From Methanobacteriota archaeon (lineage in GTDB: Archaea > Thermoplasmatota > Thermoplasmata > RBG-16-68-12), in NCBI GenBank assembly GCA_005878515.1, contig VBLZ01000138.1:1-8811 (forward strand): 8,811 nucleotides of DNA. The letters are read 5' to 3'. This document shows positions 1 to 6,481 of this stretch, piece after piece. The first letter of the stretch is position 1. Every line of letters starts with the position of its first letter. The notes under the pieces were generated by a model. It was not told the DNA's origin. It worked only from the letters and a program-made list of their open reading frames with translations, and did not search any database. A program made the position numbers and the translations under genes.

Positions 1-478
1 CGTCCATGAACACGACCTCCGGTTGATGCAGCAACGCCAACGCGATCTCGAGTTTCTTGCGCATGCCCGTGGAAAAGGTCTTCACTCGATCCTTGCGCCG
101 GTCGTTGAGTCCAAAGTACGTCAGGAGGTCGCCCGCGCGCTCCTTCCACTCCGGGAGGCTCTGCAGCTTCGCCTGGAGCCAGAGGTTCTCCCAGGCCGTG
201 AAATCGTCGTCGAGGATGACCTCGGACGCGACCCAACCGATCCGCTGCTTCACGTGCATCGGATCCCGACGGACGTCGTATCCGGCGACCCACGCGTCGC
301 CTTCCGTCATGTCGGTCAGGCCCGTGAGCAGCTTGATCATCGTCGTCTTGCCGGCGCCGTTCGGACCGAGGAGCCCGAAGACGGTCCCCGAGGCGACCTT
401 CACGTTGACGTGGTCGACGGCCGTCAGCTTTCCGTAGACTTTCGTGAGATTTTCCGTGACGATGGCATCACTCGGCAT
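1..478 (-). CDS. ABC-2 type transporter ATP-binding protein, partial (3' end outside window)
   Basis: Nucleotide-binding subunit of an ABC transporter; it would hydrolyse ATP at the inner face of the membrane to drive a partner permease. The visible 159 residues hold Walker A (GPNGAGKT, about 38-45), an ABC signature in the divergent form FSTGMRKK (135-142), and the start of Walker B (VVFMD, 155-159), where the window ends. The Q-loop position seems to carry Glu86 rather than Gln. The start ATG at 478 is preceded by GAGGTG five bases upstream and gives the standard N-terminus (AIVTENLTKVYG). It lies 12 bases after the PadR stop and is the last visible gene of a four-gene minus-strand operon, so a matching permease probably follows beyond the left edge. 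It differs from the first ATPase of the operon and is not an obvious recent copy. The family call is firm; the substrate is unknown. Confidence 0.93.
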   Translation of the reverse strand, partial: MPSDAIVTENLTKVYGKLTAVDHVNVKVASGTVFGLLGPNGAGKTTMIKLLTGLTDMTEGDAWVAGYDVRRDPMHVKQRIGWVASEVILDDDFTAWENLWLQAKLQSLPEWKERAGDLLTYFGLNDRRKDRVKTFSTGMRKKLEIALALLHQPEVVFMD

Positions 479-490
479 GCTGCACCTCAA

Positions 491-967
491 TCACTTCGAA
501 AGGATCCGCATCGCTTTCTCTCGCATCTCGATCACGACCTGGCGGAGTTCGTTCGCCTGCTTCGGGGTGACCTCGCTCATGTTCGTCCGGAGGAGCTTCC
601 CCGTGGCCCGGAATTCTCGGAACAGCGCGGCTCGCTCCGGGCCGACCGCGGATTCGAACGCGCGGAAGCGCTCCTCGATCTCTTTGCGGCGGCTCCGGAG
701 GTAGGCCTTGCCTTCGCGGGTGATCCGGTACGTCTTGCGGCGTTCCTCGCCGCTCACGGAAAGATATCCTTTGCGCAGGAGGGCCCGCAAGGCGGGATAG
801 ATCGCCCCGGCGCTCGGCTTGTAGAATCCGTGATACCGTTCCTCGATCGCCTTGATGATCTCGTACCCGTGCATCGGGCGTTCTTCGAGCAGGTGGAGGA
901 CGAGGCCCTTGAAGTCGCCCTTGCCGAAGAAGTGGAAGAATCCACCGAATTTCTCCGGGCCGCTCAT
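491..967 (-). CDS. PadR family transcriptional regulator
   Basis: A 158-residue winged-helix DNA-binding protein. Residues about 20-92 match the PadR domain: LVLHLLEERPMHGYEIIKAIEE, then GAIYPALRALLRKGYL as recognition helix region, then ERRKTYRITREGKAYL as the wing. Residues 93-158 are charged and helical, as expected for the PadR C-terminal dimerisation region. The N-terminus is rich in Phe and Gly (FGGFFHFFGKGDFKG), which is common in this family. The ATG overlaps the permease stop as ATGA, and GGAAGGAG sits 8 bases upstream, so it is translationally coupled. PadR proteins usually repress neighbouring transporter genes and lose DNA binding on meeting a small molecule. Its place inside a dual ABC operon, with a palindrome at the operon promoter, suggests autoregulation; this is inference. 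The effector is not known. Confidence 0.95.
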   Translation of the reverse strand: MSGPEKFGGFFHFFGKGDFKGLVLHLLEERPMHGYEIIKAIEERYHGFYKPSAGAIYPALRALLRKGYLSVSGEERRKTYRITREGKAYLRSRRKEIEERFRAFESAVGPERAALFREFRATGKLLRTNMSEVTPKQANELRQVVIEMREKAMRILSK

Positions 968-1758
968 GACGCGAGCTCCTTCCGCCGGAACAGGAGGATC
1001 GCGAGGACCGCCCCGACGACCGCATACGCGGCGAAGACCAGCAGCGAGGTAGCGGGGTCCGGGACGAAGCCGACATCCACCGGGCCTCCCGGTCCCGGTC
1101 GCACGGCGGTCCTACCGAGGACGTTCGAGATGATTCCTGATGCGGACGTGGGGATGAACCAGGGGTCGATCTTCGCGGCGGTCAGGAGCGCTCCGACGAT
1201 GCTGAAGATCAGAGTGAACAAGAAGAACGTGAGGACCGTCGCAGCGACCGTGCTCTTGAACGTCGCGGAAACAAGGTACGCAATGCCGACGACCGCGACC
1301 ATGTACCCGAGCGCGTAAAGGTATGACAGGCCGACGTCCCACGTGAGGGATTTCGTGACGATGAGTGCGGCCATCGCTGCGGCGCCGTAATACAGCGAGA
1401 TGACGGCCGCCGACACGATCACGCTCGCGGCAATCTTCCCGAGGACCAGGACCTCCCGACGGACGGGATTCGGGAACAGGAAGTAGCCGGTCCGCTTCTC
1501 GTGCTCCGAGACGAGCGCGTCCGCGGCGAAGAGGACTCCGCTGAGGACCACGAGGAGCCCGGTGAACGTGGCGAACGTCGAGACGAACGCGTTCGGGTTC
1601 GAGGGATAGGACGATCCGAGAGCCGGCGGAAGCCCGAGGAACAATCCGATGATCAGCGCGACGAGGATCAGGATGCCCCAGAGCCGCCGGCCTCGGAAGT
1701 ATTTGCGAATCTCGTAGCTCGTGACCGTGACGACCTGCGCAAAGGGGCTGGCGCTCAT
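964..1758 (-). CDS. ABC-2 type transporter permease
   Basis: A 264-residue integral membrane subunit. Six hydrophobic segments are visible at about 27-43, 59-79, 109-134, 144-164, 171-192 and 238-257, the usual ABC-2 count. The loop after helix 2 reads LVSEHEKRTGYFLFPNPVRR followed by a Lys-terminated LGK, matching the conserved ABC-2 stretch with an acidic/Gly-rich turn, PV-R and LGK. The cytoplasmic N-terminus (YEIRKYFRGRRLWG) is typical. The start ATG at 1758 overlaps the stop of the upstream ATPase in an ATGA, and the stop overlaps the PadR start in the same way. It almost certainly pairs with the ATPase at 1755-2726. Export of a hydrophobic or toxic compound is common for PadR-linked ABC-2 systems, but nothing here fixes the substrate. 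Confidence 0.93.
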   Translation of the reverse strand: MSASPFAQVVTVTSYEIRKYFRGRRLWGILILVALIIGLFLGLPPALGSSYPSNPNAFVSTFATFTGLLVVLSGVLFAADALVSEHEKRTGYFLFPNPVRREVLVLGKIAASVIVSAAVISLYYGAAAMAALIVTKSLTWDVGLSYLYALGYMVAVVGIAYLVSATFKSTVAATVLTFFLFTLIFSIVGALLTAAKIDPWFIPTSASGIISNVLGRTAVRPGPGGPVDVGFVPDPATSLLVFAAYAVVGAVLAILLFRRKELAS

Positions 1759-2726
1759 AGACGATCCGACTCCTGGATGCGGTCGAGATACAACTGCTCG
1801 AGCGATGAGCCGAGCGGTCGGTACGTGATGACCTTCAGGCCTCGGGACACCATCGCCTCGAGGACGCGCGCCTGCCCTTCTTCGCCGCCGGAGATCCGCA
1901 AGTCGACCGTCGAGTCGCCCTCGGCCCTGACCTCGACGACCCCCGGGACGCTTGCGAGCGCTTCGAGCTCTTGCGGTGTTGGCGAGCGGAGGAAGGTCGT
2001 CTGGAACGTCGAGGTGTCCGCGCCCCGCGAGAGCTCCCGGACGGAGCCGTGGATCAGGAGCTCCCCGTGGTTCAGCAGAGCAACATCGTCGCAGACTTCT
2101 TGGACCTCGCCGAGGAGGTGGGAGCTCATGAAGATCGTGCGGCCTTCTCCCTTGAGCGCCTTGATCACATCGCGGACCTCGGCCATGCCGCGAGGATCCA
2201 ATCCCGAAGTGGGCTCGTCGAGGATGAGGAGTTCGGGCTCATTCAGGAGCGCTTGCGCGATCGCGAGGCGCTGCTTCATTCCCTTCGAGAACTCCTGGAT
2301 CCGGTGGTCCACCCAGTCGGTCAGCTTGACTTCCTTGAGGACCGCCTCGCTCCGGCGTTCGATCTCGTCCTTCGGCATGCCGCGAAGGCGTCCCACGTAG
2401 GCAAGTGTCTCGAGCGGCGAGAGGTAACCGTAGAACTCCGGCGTCTCGATCACGGCGCCAATGCGGGCGAGAGCGCGGGTCGGCTCCTGACGGACATCGA
2501 TGCCGAACAAGGCGGCGCGGCCGCGGGAGGGCCGGATCAGGTTCGTCATCAGTTTGATCGTCGTGGACTTCCCGGCGCCGTTCGGGCCGAGGAACCCGAA
2601 GGATGTGCCTTGCGGGACCGTGAGTTCAAGGGACTTCAAGGCGGTGAAGTGACCATAGTCCTTGCCCAGCCCCTCCAGGTGGACCGGGGCCTCGCGGGTG
2701 ACCGATTGCGTGCCGGAGGATTGCAT
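1755..2726 (-). CDS. ABC-2 type transporter ATP-binding protein
   Basis: A 323-residue ATPase subunit, first gene of the minus-strand operon. Walker A GPNGAGKST is at 47-55, a divergent signature FSKGMKQR at 146-153, Walker B with the catalytic Glu (LLILDEPTSGLDP) at 166-178, and the switch His in MSSH at 203. The Q-loop position seems to be Glu94 (IGAVIETPEF). Residues about 235-323 form the C-terminal extension seen in the CcmA/NodI-like class. The reading frame is open upstream to 2837, but those 37 residues would be translated from the TATA element and palindrome. The ATG at 2726 lies about 27 bases from the TATA centre, as for a leaderless mRNA. The ATG at 2732 is an alternative two codons earlier. 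The stop overlaps the permease start by four bases. Confidence 0.93.
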   Translation of the reverse strand: MQSSGTQSVTREAPVHLEGLGKDYGHFTALKSLELTVPQGTSFGFLGPNGAGKSTTIKLMTNLIRPSRGRAALFGIDVRQEPTRALARIGAVIETPEFYGYLSPLETLAYVGRLRGMPKDEIERRSEAVLKEVKLTDWVDHRIQEFSKGMKQRLAIAQALLNEPELLILDEPTSGLDPRGMAEVRDVIKALKGEGRTIFMSSHLLGEVQEVCDDVALLNHGELLIHGSVRELSRGADTSTFQTTFLRSPTPQELEALASVPGVVEVRAEGDSTVDLRISGGEEGQARVLEAMVSRGLKVITYRPLGSSLEQLYLDRIQESDRL

Positions 2727-2734
2727 GGACATCT

Positions 2735-2751
2735 CGATATATCGCGATATA
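2735..2751. promoter_or_regulatory. Candidate operator: two overlapping palindromes beside the TATA element
   Basis: A perfect 14-bp palindrome TATATCGCGATATA occupies 2738-2751. A second perfect palindrome, CGATATATCG, occupies 2735-2744 and overlaps it. The larger one shares its last bases with the TATA element and covers the stretch between TATA and the presumed transcription start. A dimeric repressor bound here would block TBP or polymerase. The PadR protein of the same operon is the obvious candidate ligand; that link is inference. Confidence 0.6.
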
Positions 2752-2757
2752 CTTAAA
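2748..2757 (-). promoter_or_regulatory. Archaeal TATA element of the ABC/PadR operon
   Basis: On the minus strand the sequence reads TTTAAGTATA, preceded by CAAAGAG, which resembles an archaeal BRE. Its centre is 26-27 bases from the ATG at 2726, the distance expected when transcription starts at or next to the start codon. No Shine-Dalgarno sequence precedes that ATG, which agrees with a leaderless transcript. This AT-rich run stands out against the GC-rich surroundings. Confidence 0.7.
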
Positions 2758-2870
2758 CTCTTTGAAGGGATTCCGAAGACAGTTGTCGCACGGGAGTCCA
2801 GTGAGGAGTGGAGAAACGGGGTGGAGAGAAAGGCCAACCGGCCGAATTATCGCCTAGCTATGCTTCTTAT

Positions 2871-2880
2871 GGTCCGGACC
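2871..2880. promoter_or_regulatory. 10-bp palindrome in the divergent intergenic region
   Basis: GGTCCGGACC is a perfect palindrome 23 bases before the ATG of the plus-strand membrane protein gene, just after CTTCTTATGG, a weak TATA-like stretch. GGCC-AACC-GGCC at 2832-2843 is a further short inverted repeat. In GC-rich DNA short palindromes arise by chance, so an operator role is only a possibility. The rest of the gap between 2733 and 2903 shows no gene and no clear promoter for the plus-strand gene. Confidence 0.25.
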
Positions 2881-2903
2881 GTTCCCCGCATCGCGGGCCG
2901 GGC

Positions 2904-3755
2904 ATGACGACATCGGAAGTTCCTCCGGGCGTCAAGGCGTTGATCGTTCCGATGCGGTGGCTCCTGTACGCCGCGAGCGCCCTCGTCTTTCTCGCCGGCC
3001 TCCAGCTCACGGTCTTCACGGAGCAAACGGCCACCTACTTCGCATGGCCGATCGCCCGGCCGTTTTTGACCGCGGCGTTCCTCGGCGCGTCCTACTGTGC
3101 GGCTGTCCCGGTTGAGGTGATTGCGGCCCGCCAATCGACTTGGGCGACGGCCCGTGTCGCGGTTCCGGCAATATGGCTCTTCACTACCCTCACGCTAGTG
3201 GCCACGGTGCTCCATTCCGACAAATTCAATTTCTCGAGCAAGACTGCGAGCGCGCAAGACGCCGCCTGGTTCTGGCTCGCGATCTATACCGGCGTGCCCG
3301 TCGCGATGCTGGTCATCTGGATCCTCCAACTCCGCGCACTGGGAATCGATCCACCTCGCGGACCCCCCGCTCCGACATGGATGCGGTTTCTGGTCCTCGG
3401 TCAAGGTGTCGGCATGCTCGCGGTTGGCGTCGCTCTCTTCCTCGCCCCGGACGCCATCAAGGGGGGATGGCCGTGGGTACTCACGACGCTGACCGCCCGG
3501 GCCATCGGAGCGTGGCTCATCGGAATCGGCTTCGCGGCGTTTCATGCGAGCCGCGAGAACGATTTCCTCCGGATCCGGCCCCTGGCGGGAGGCTACATCG
3601 CCTTCGCAATCTTGCAGTTTGTTGCGATCCTCCGCTATTTCGGCGACGTCAATTGGAGCAGCCCGGCCGCGTGGCTCTACGTCGCCTTCCTCGCGAGCGT
3701 TCTCCCGGTAGGCCTCTTCGGCTGGTTCGGCCATCGAGCGACCAAAGTGCCCTGA
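2904..3755 (+). CDS. Eight-helix membrane protein of unknown function with two similar halves
   Basis: I do not recognise the family. The 283-residue product has eight hydrophobic segments at about 19-38, 52-74, 84-103, 122-143, 161-181, 195-214, 227-244 and 256-275. The two halves resemble each other: WP followed by a TA..LGA helix at 48-62 and again at 189-203, and a short extracellular-like FNFSS (108-112) in half one against VNWSS (249-253) in half two, each followed by an aromatic helix ending in PV (132-133 and 268-269). This points to an ancient 4+4 helix duplication. There are no catalytic motifs, metal-binding clusters or signal peptide. The ATG at 2904 starts just before the first helix; the open frame back to 2808 adds only hydrophilic residues. 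It is divergent from the ABC operon and 79 bases before the PQQ dehydrogenase-like gene, with which it could be co-transcribed. Confidence 0.85.
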   Translation: MTTSEVPPGVKALIVPMRWLLYAASALVFLAGLQLTVFTEQTATYFAWPIARPFLTAAFLGASYCAAVPVEVIAARQSTWATARVAVPAIWLFTTLTLVATVLHSDKFNFSSKTASAQDAAWFWLAIYTGVPVAMLVIWILQLRALGIDPPRGPPAPTWMRFLVLGQGVGMLAVGVALFLAPDAIKGGWPWVLTTLTARAIGAWLIGIGFAAFHASRENDFLRIRPLAGGYIAFAILQFVAILRYFGDVNWSSPAAWLYVAFLASVLPVGLFGWFGHRATKVP

Positions 3756-3834
3756 CAGCCGACACCGGAGCCGATGCGATCGGGGATGAAAACGGCGTCA
3801 ACATCCTCAAGCGAGGACCGCGCATCTGCCGCGC

Positions 3835-6408
3835 GTGCGGCGCGCCGTCTCTCTCGCACTCGTGCTCCTGATCGTGGCGGGGGGCGTCGCGATCCTCGCG
3901 CCCGCGCAACCGGTCGCGGCCGCGGGTCAAATCGAGGTGTACAAGACCGGGCTGAACTTTCCGATCGCACTCGCGTTCTCCTCGGACGGCCGGATCTTCT
4001 TTGCGGAGAAGGCCACTGGGAACATTCGGATCATCTATCTCGCGAACCGCACGCTGCTCCCGACGCCGTTCATCACCTTGCCGAGCACGGATGGAACGGG
4101 TGAGCGAGGTCTCCTGGGCCTCGCGCTCGATCCTGGGTTTCCGTCGACGCCGTACGTGTACGCATATCAGACGTACAACGACGTGACGAACGGAACGACG
4201 TACAACCGCATCGTCCGGATCATTGCGAACGGGAACGTGGGCATCTCGTACATCGTGATCCTCCGGCTGCCCCCGCTGAGCAGCGCGACGTACCACAACG
4301 GCGGCGTGATCGGCTTCGGCCCAGACGGCAAGCTCTACGCCGTCGTCGGTGAGAACGCGAACCCGTCCCTTTCCCAGGATCCGCTGAGCCCGCTCGGAAA
4401 GGTCCTCCGAATGGAGCCGAACGGAAGCCCCCCGCCAGACAATCCGTTTTACAACAATCCCTCTTGGTTCAACTTGACCTACACGTACGGCCACCGGAAC
4501 ATGTTCGGACTTGCGTTCCACCCAATCACGGGCCGTGTGTACGTCACGGAGAATGGGCCCGCGTGCAACGACGAAGTCAACCTTCTCATAGCGGGGGACA
4601 ACTACGGTTGGGGGCCTAACAATACGTGCTCGACGCCACCACCGCCCCCGAACAACACAAACCAGGACGGCCCGAGCCCTGTGTTACCAATATGGTGGTG
4701 GGGGACCACGATCTGCCCGACGAACGCCGCGATCTACCGAGGGCCGTACTTCCCGACTTGGAGAGGCGACCTGTTCATGGGCGACTGCAACACGGGTCGC
4801 TTCCACCGGCTTCACCTCGTCCCGCCGAACTACGATTCGGTCGCATCGGACGACATCCTCTGGACCGCGCCGACCTCGATCATCGCGGTCGCGGCCGGAC
4901 CGGACGGCGCCTTCTGGCTGACGACCCCTTCGACGATCTATCGGTATTGGGACTCCGGCCAACCGCCGATCGCCTCGTTCACGGCGACTCCGAATCCCGC
5001 GATCGTGAGTTCACCCGTCGCGTTTGACGCCTCGGGCTCCTCGGACCCGGATGGGAATATCGTCTCGTACGCCTGGAATTTCGGTGACTCGACAGGAGCG
5101 AGCGGCGTCTCCGTCGCCCACACGTACCTCACCTTCGGGACGTTCAATGCGACCCTGACGGTCACCGACAACGAATCCTTCATGGCGACGGCGTATCGGC
5201 ACATCGTCGTTCGCGCGCCGCCGATCGCGTCCTTCACCGCGACCCCGAGTCCGGCGGTTGTCGGAGCGAGCGTCACGTTCGACGCGTCCGGCTCCCACGA
5301 TCCAGACGGTGCCATTGTGAGCTACCGATGGGACTTCGGAGACTTAACGAACGGGAGTGGGGCGATCACGACCCATCCGTATACGATCGTGGGGACGTTC
5401 AACGTCACGCTGAACGTCACGGACAACAACGCATTGAACGGAACCGCCTACCACGACGTCATCGTCCAACCCGCACCCCCCGGGCCGCAGCCTCCGGTCG
5501 CCGATTTCACGGTCAATCCGTTGCGGGTGAACCCGGGTGTCCCGGTGACGTTCGACGCGTCCACCTCGTTCGACCCCGACGGCATGATTGTCTCGTACAC
5601 GTGGGAATTCGGAGATTCGACGGGAGGCACCGGGGTCGTCGCGACGCACGCGTATGCGAACCCCGGCGTATTCACGGTCAACCTTACCGTGGTCGACAAT
5701 CAGACCCTGTCCTCGAGCGCCACGCATCAAGTGACGGTCAACGCACGTCCCCATGCCGCGTTCCAATTTGCTCCCACTACGGTCTATGTCGGGATCAGCG
5801 TCACGTTCGATGCATCCACGTCGACGGACCCCGACGGGAGCATCGCGTCGTACGCCTGGAATTTCGGAGACGGATCCTCCGGGACCGGCGTTCAGGCCTC
5901 ACATGTCTTCGCCGCGAAGGGAACCTTCGGAATCCGGCTCACGGTGGTGGACAGCGACGGCCTGTCGAACGAGACGACCCGGACTCTCGCGATCCCAGAC
6001 CGGGCGCCTCAGATCACGTCGAGTACTCCGGGAGTTGACCCCTTGACCATCGACGCAGGTGCGACGCAGACCTTCACCGTGATCGCGTGGGATCCCGACG
6101 GGGATGTGCTGATGTACACCTGGCGGGTCGACGGGGCCGCCGCGGGCGGGAATCTAACCGCGCTGAATTTCGCGTCGACGACGCCCGGAGCACACACCGT
6201 GAACGTCACCGTGTCCGATGGCTCGCTGGTCGCCTCGCGGGAATGGACGGTGACCGTCGTGGCGGCCGGACATTTGGCGCTCGTCACCTCGTGGCCGTTC
6301 CTCGCGTTCGTCCTCGCCGTCATCGTCGCCGTGCTCCTTGTCTTGTGGTTCCGTCGAAGACGGAAGATGGAACGGCCGCCTCGGTCGACCAATCTAGGGA
6401 CTTTCTAG
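3835..6408 (+). CDS. Secreted, membrane-anchored PQQ-dependent sugar dehydrogenase-like protein with PKD domains
   Basis: An 857-residue extracellular protein. Residues 1-30 are a signal peptide (RR, hydrophobic core, cleavage near VAAA-GQ). Residues about 31-375 match the soluble glucose/sorbosone dehydrogenase (GSDH) beta-propeller: ERGLLGLALDPGF (90-102), YHNGG with the presumed catalytic base His154, IGFGPDGKLYAVVGEN (159-174), YGHRNMFGLAFHP (218-230), NYGWGPN (256-262) and YRGPYFPTWRGDLFMGD (301-317). Cys244, 265, 294 and 318 could form disulfides. Four PKD domains begin near 379, 464, 555 and 640, each with FDAS-(G/T)S-DPDG and a W-(N/D/E)-FGD core; a fifth Ig-like domain spans about 727-808. 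A transmembrane helix (820-839) followed by RRRRK anchors the C-terminus. Enzymes of this fold oxidise aldoses to lactones using PQQ; the actual substrate is unknown. The GTG start is forced: an in-frame stop lies at 3787-3789 and no ATG intervenes. No convincing ribosome-binding site is seen. Confidence 0.9.
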   Translation: MRRAVSLALVLLIVAGGVAILAPAQPVAAAGQIEVYKTGLNFPIALAFSSDGRIFFAEKATGNIRIIYLANRTLLPTPFITLPSTDGTGERGLLGLALDPGFPSTPYVYAYQTYNDVTNGTTYNRIVRIIANGNVGISYIVILRLPPLSSATYHNGGVIGFGPDGKLYAVVGENANPSLSQDPLSPLGKVLRMEPNGSPPPDNPFYNNPSWFNLTYTYGHRNMFGLAFHPITGRVYVTENGPACNDEVNLLIAGDNYGWGPNNTCSTPPPPPNNTNQDGPSPVLPIWWWGTTICPTNAAIYRGPYFPTWRGDLFMGDCNTGRFHRLHLVPPNYDSVASDDILWTAPTSIIAVAAGPDGAFWLTTPSTIYRYWDSGQPPIASFTATPNPAIVSSPVAFDASGSSDPDGNIVSYAWNFGDSTGASGVSVAHTYLTFGTFNATLTVTDNESFMATAYRHIVVRAPPIASFTATPSPAVVGASVTFDASGSHDPDGAIVSYRWDFGDLTNGSGAITTHPYTIVGTFNVTLNVTDNNALNGTAYHDVIVQPAPPGPQPPVADFTVNPLRVNPGVPVTFDASTSFDPDGMIVSYTWEFGDSTGGTGVVATHAYANPGVFTVNLTVVDNQTLSSSATHQVTVNARPHAAFQFAPTTVYVGISVTFDASTSTDPDGSIASYAWNFGDGSSGTGVQASHVFAAKGTFGIRLTVVDSDGLSNETTRTLAIPDRAPQITSSTPGVDPLTIDAGATQTFTVIAWDPDGDVLMYTWRVDGAAAGGNLTALNFASTTPGAHTVNVTVSDGSLVASREWTVTVVAAGHLALVTSWPFLAFVLAVIVAVLLVLWFRRRRKMERPPRSTNLGTF
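4969..6012 (+). repeat. Four tandem PKD domain repeats within the dehydrogenase-like gene
   Basis: Units of about 85-91 codons start near 4969, 5224, 5497 and 5752. Each has a strand like IASFTATP, then VTFDAS, DPDG, an S-YxW-FGD core, a His-(T/P/V)-(Y/F) turn and a closing LTVxDN strand. At DNA level the 20-base stretch TCGTACGCCTGGAATTTCGG occurs exactly in the first unit (5065-5084) and the fourth (5848-5867). PKD domains act as spacers or binding modules on archaeal surface proteins; here they would hold the propeller away from the membrane. Confidence 0.9.
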
Positions 6409-6422
6409 CGGCTTAGGCCTTC

Positions 6423-6453
6423 GGCTTCTCCCCGCACGCAGGGAAGTGAAGCC
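6423..6453 (+). other. Imperfect hairpin between two plus-strand genes
   Basis: GGCTTCTCCC (6423-6432) can pair with GGGA-AGT-GAAGCC (6441-6453) through ten base pairs with a three-base bulge and an 8-base loop. It starts 15 bases after the dehydrogenase-like stop. No T-run follows, so it is not a standard terminator; archaeal termination usually relies on T-runs. It could stabilise or process the transcript end, or be chance. Confidence 0.3.
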
Positions 6454-6462
6454 TTAGGTACA
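6453..6462 (+). promoter_or_regulatory. Weak TATA-like element of the cyclophilin gene
   Basis: CTTAGGTACA is centred about 25 bases before the cyclophilin ATG, the spacing expected for a leaderless archaeal transcript. No good Shine-Dalgarno precedes that ATG. The element is a poor match to the TATA consensus. Confidence 0.3.
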
Positions 6463-6481
6463 TGGAACGGATGGCAGCCTC

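Noticed and set aside
23..1318. Long plus-strand open frame of 431 codons
   Set aside because: It lies antisense to the second ABC ATPase, the PadR gene and part of the permease, all with clear motifs. Its product is low-complexity Arg/Asp-rich, typical of the reverse strand of GC-rich genes.
2727..2837. N-terminal extension of the first ABC ATPase back to 2837
   Set aside because: The extra codons would be translated through the TATA element and palindrome, the encoded residues do not look like an ABC N-terminus, and the ATG at 2726 has the right promoter spacing.
2808..2903. Upstream GTG start for the eight-helix membrane protein
   Set aside because: It would add 32 hydrophilic residues covering the divergent intergenic region, with no support. 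The ATG at 2904 lies just before the first helix.
3649..4521. Minus-strand open frame of 290 codons opposite the membrane protein and dehydrogenase
   Set aside because: It crosses two genes with strong protein signatures on the plus strand and has an Arg/Glu/Val-rich shadow composition without any domain.
4969..6012. Possible CRISPR or short tandem DNA repeats
   Set aside because: The regularity comes from PKD protein domains of about 85-91 codons. There are no short identical repeats with unique spacers.
5328..6038. Plus-strand 236-codon frame inside the PKD region
   Set aside because: It is a frame-shifted reading of the PKD repeats and very Arg-rich; the repeat structure is intact in the dehydrogenase frame.
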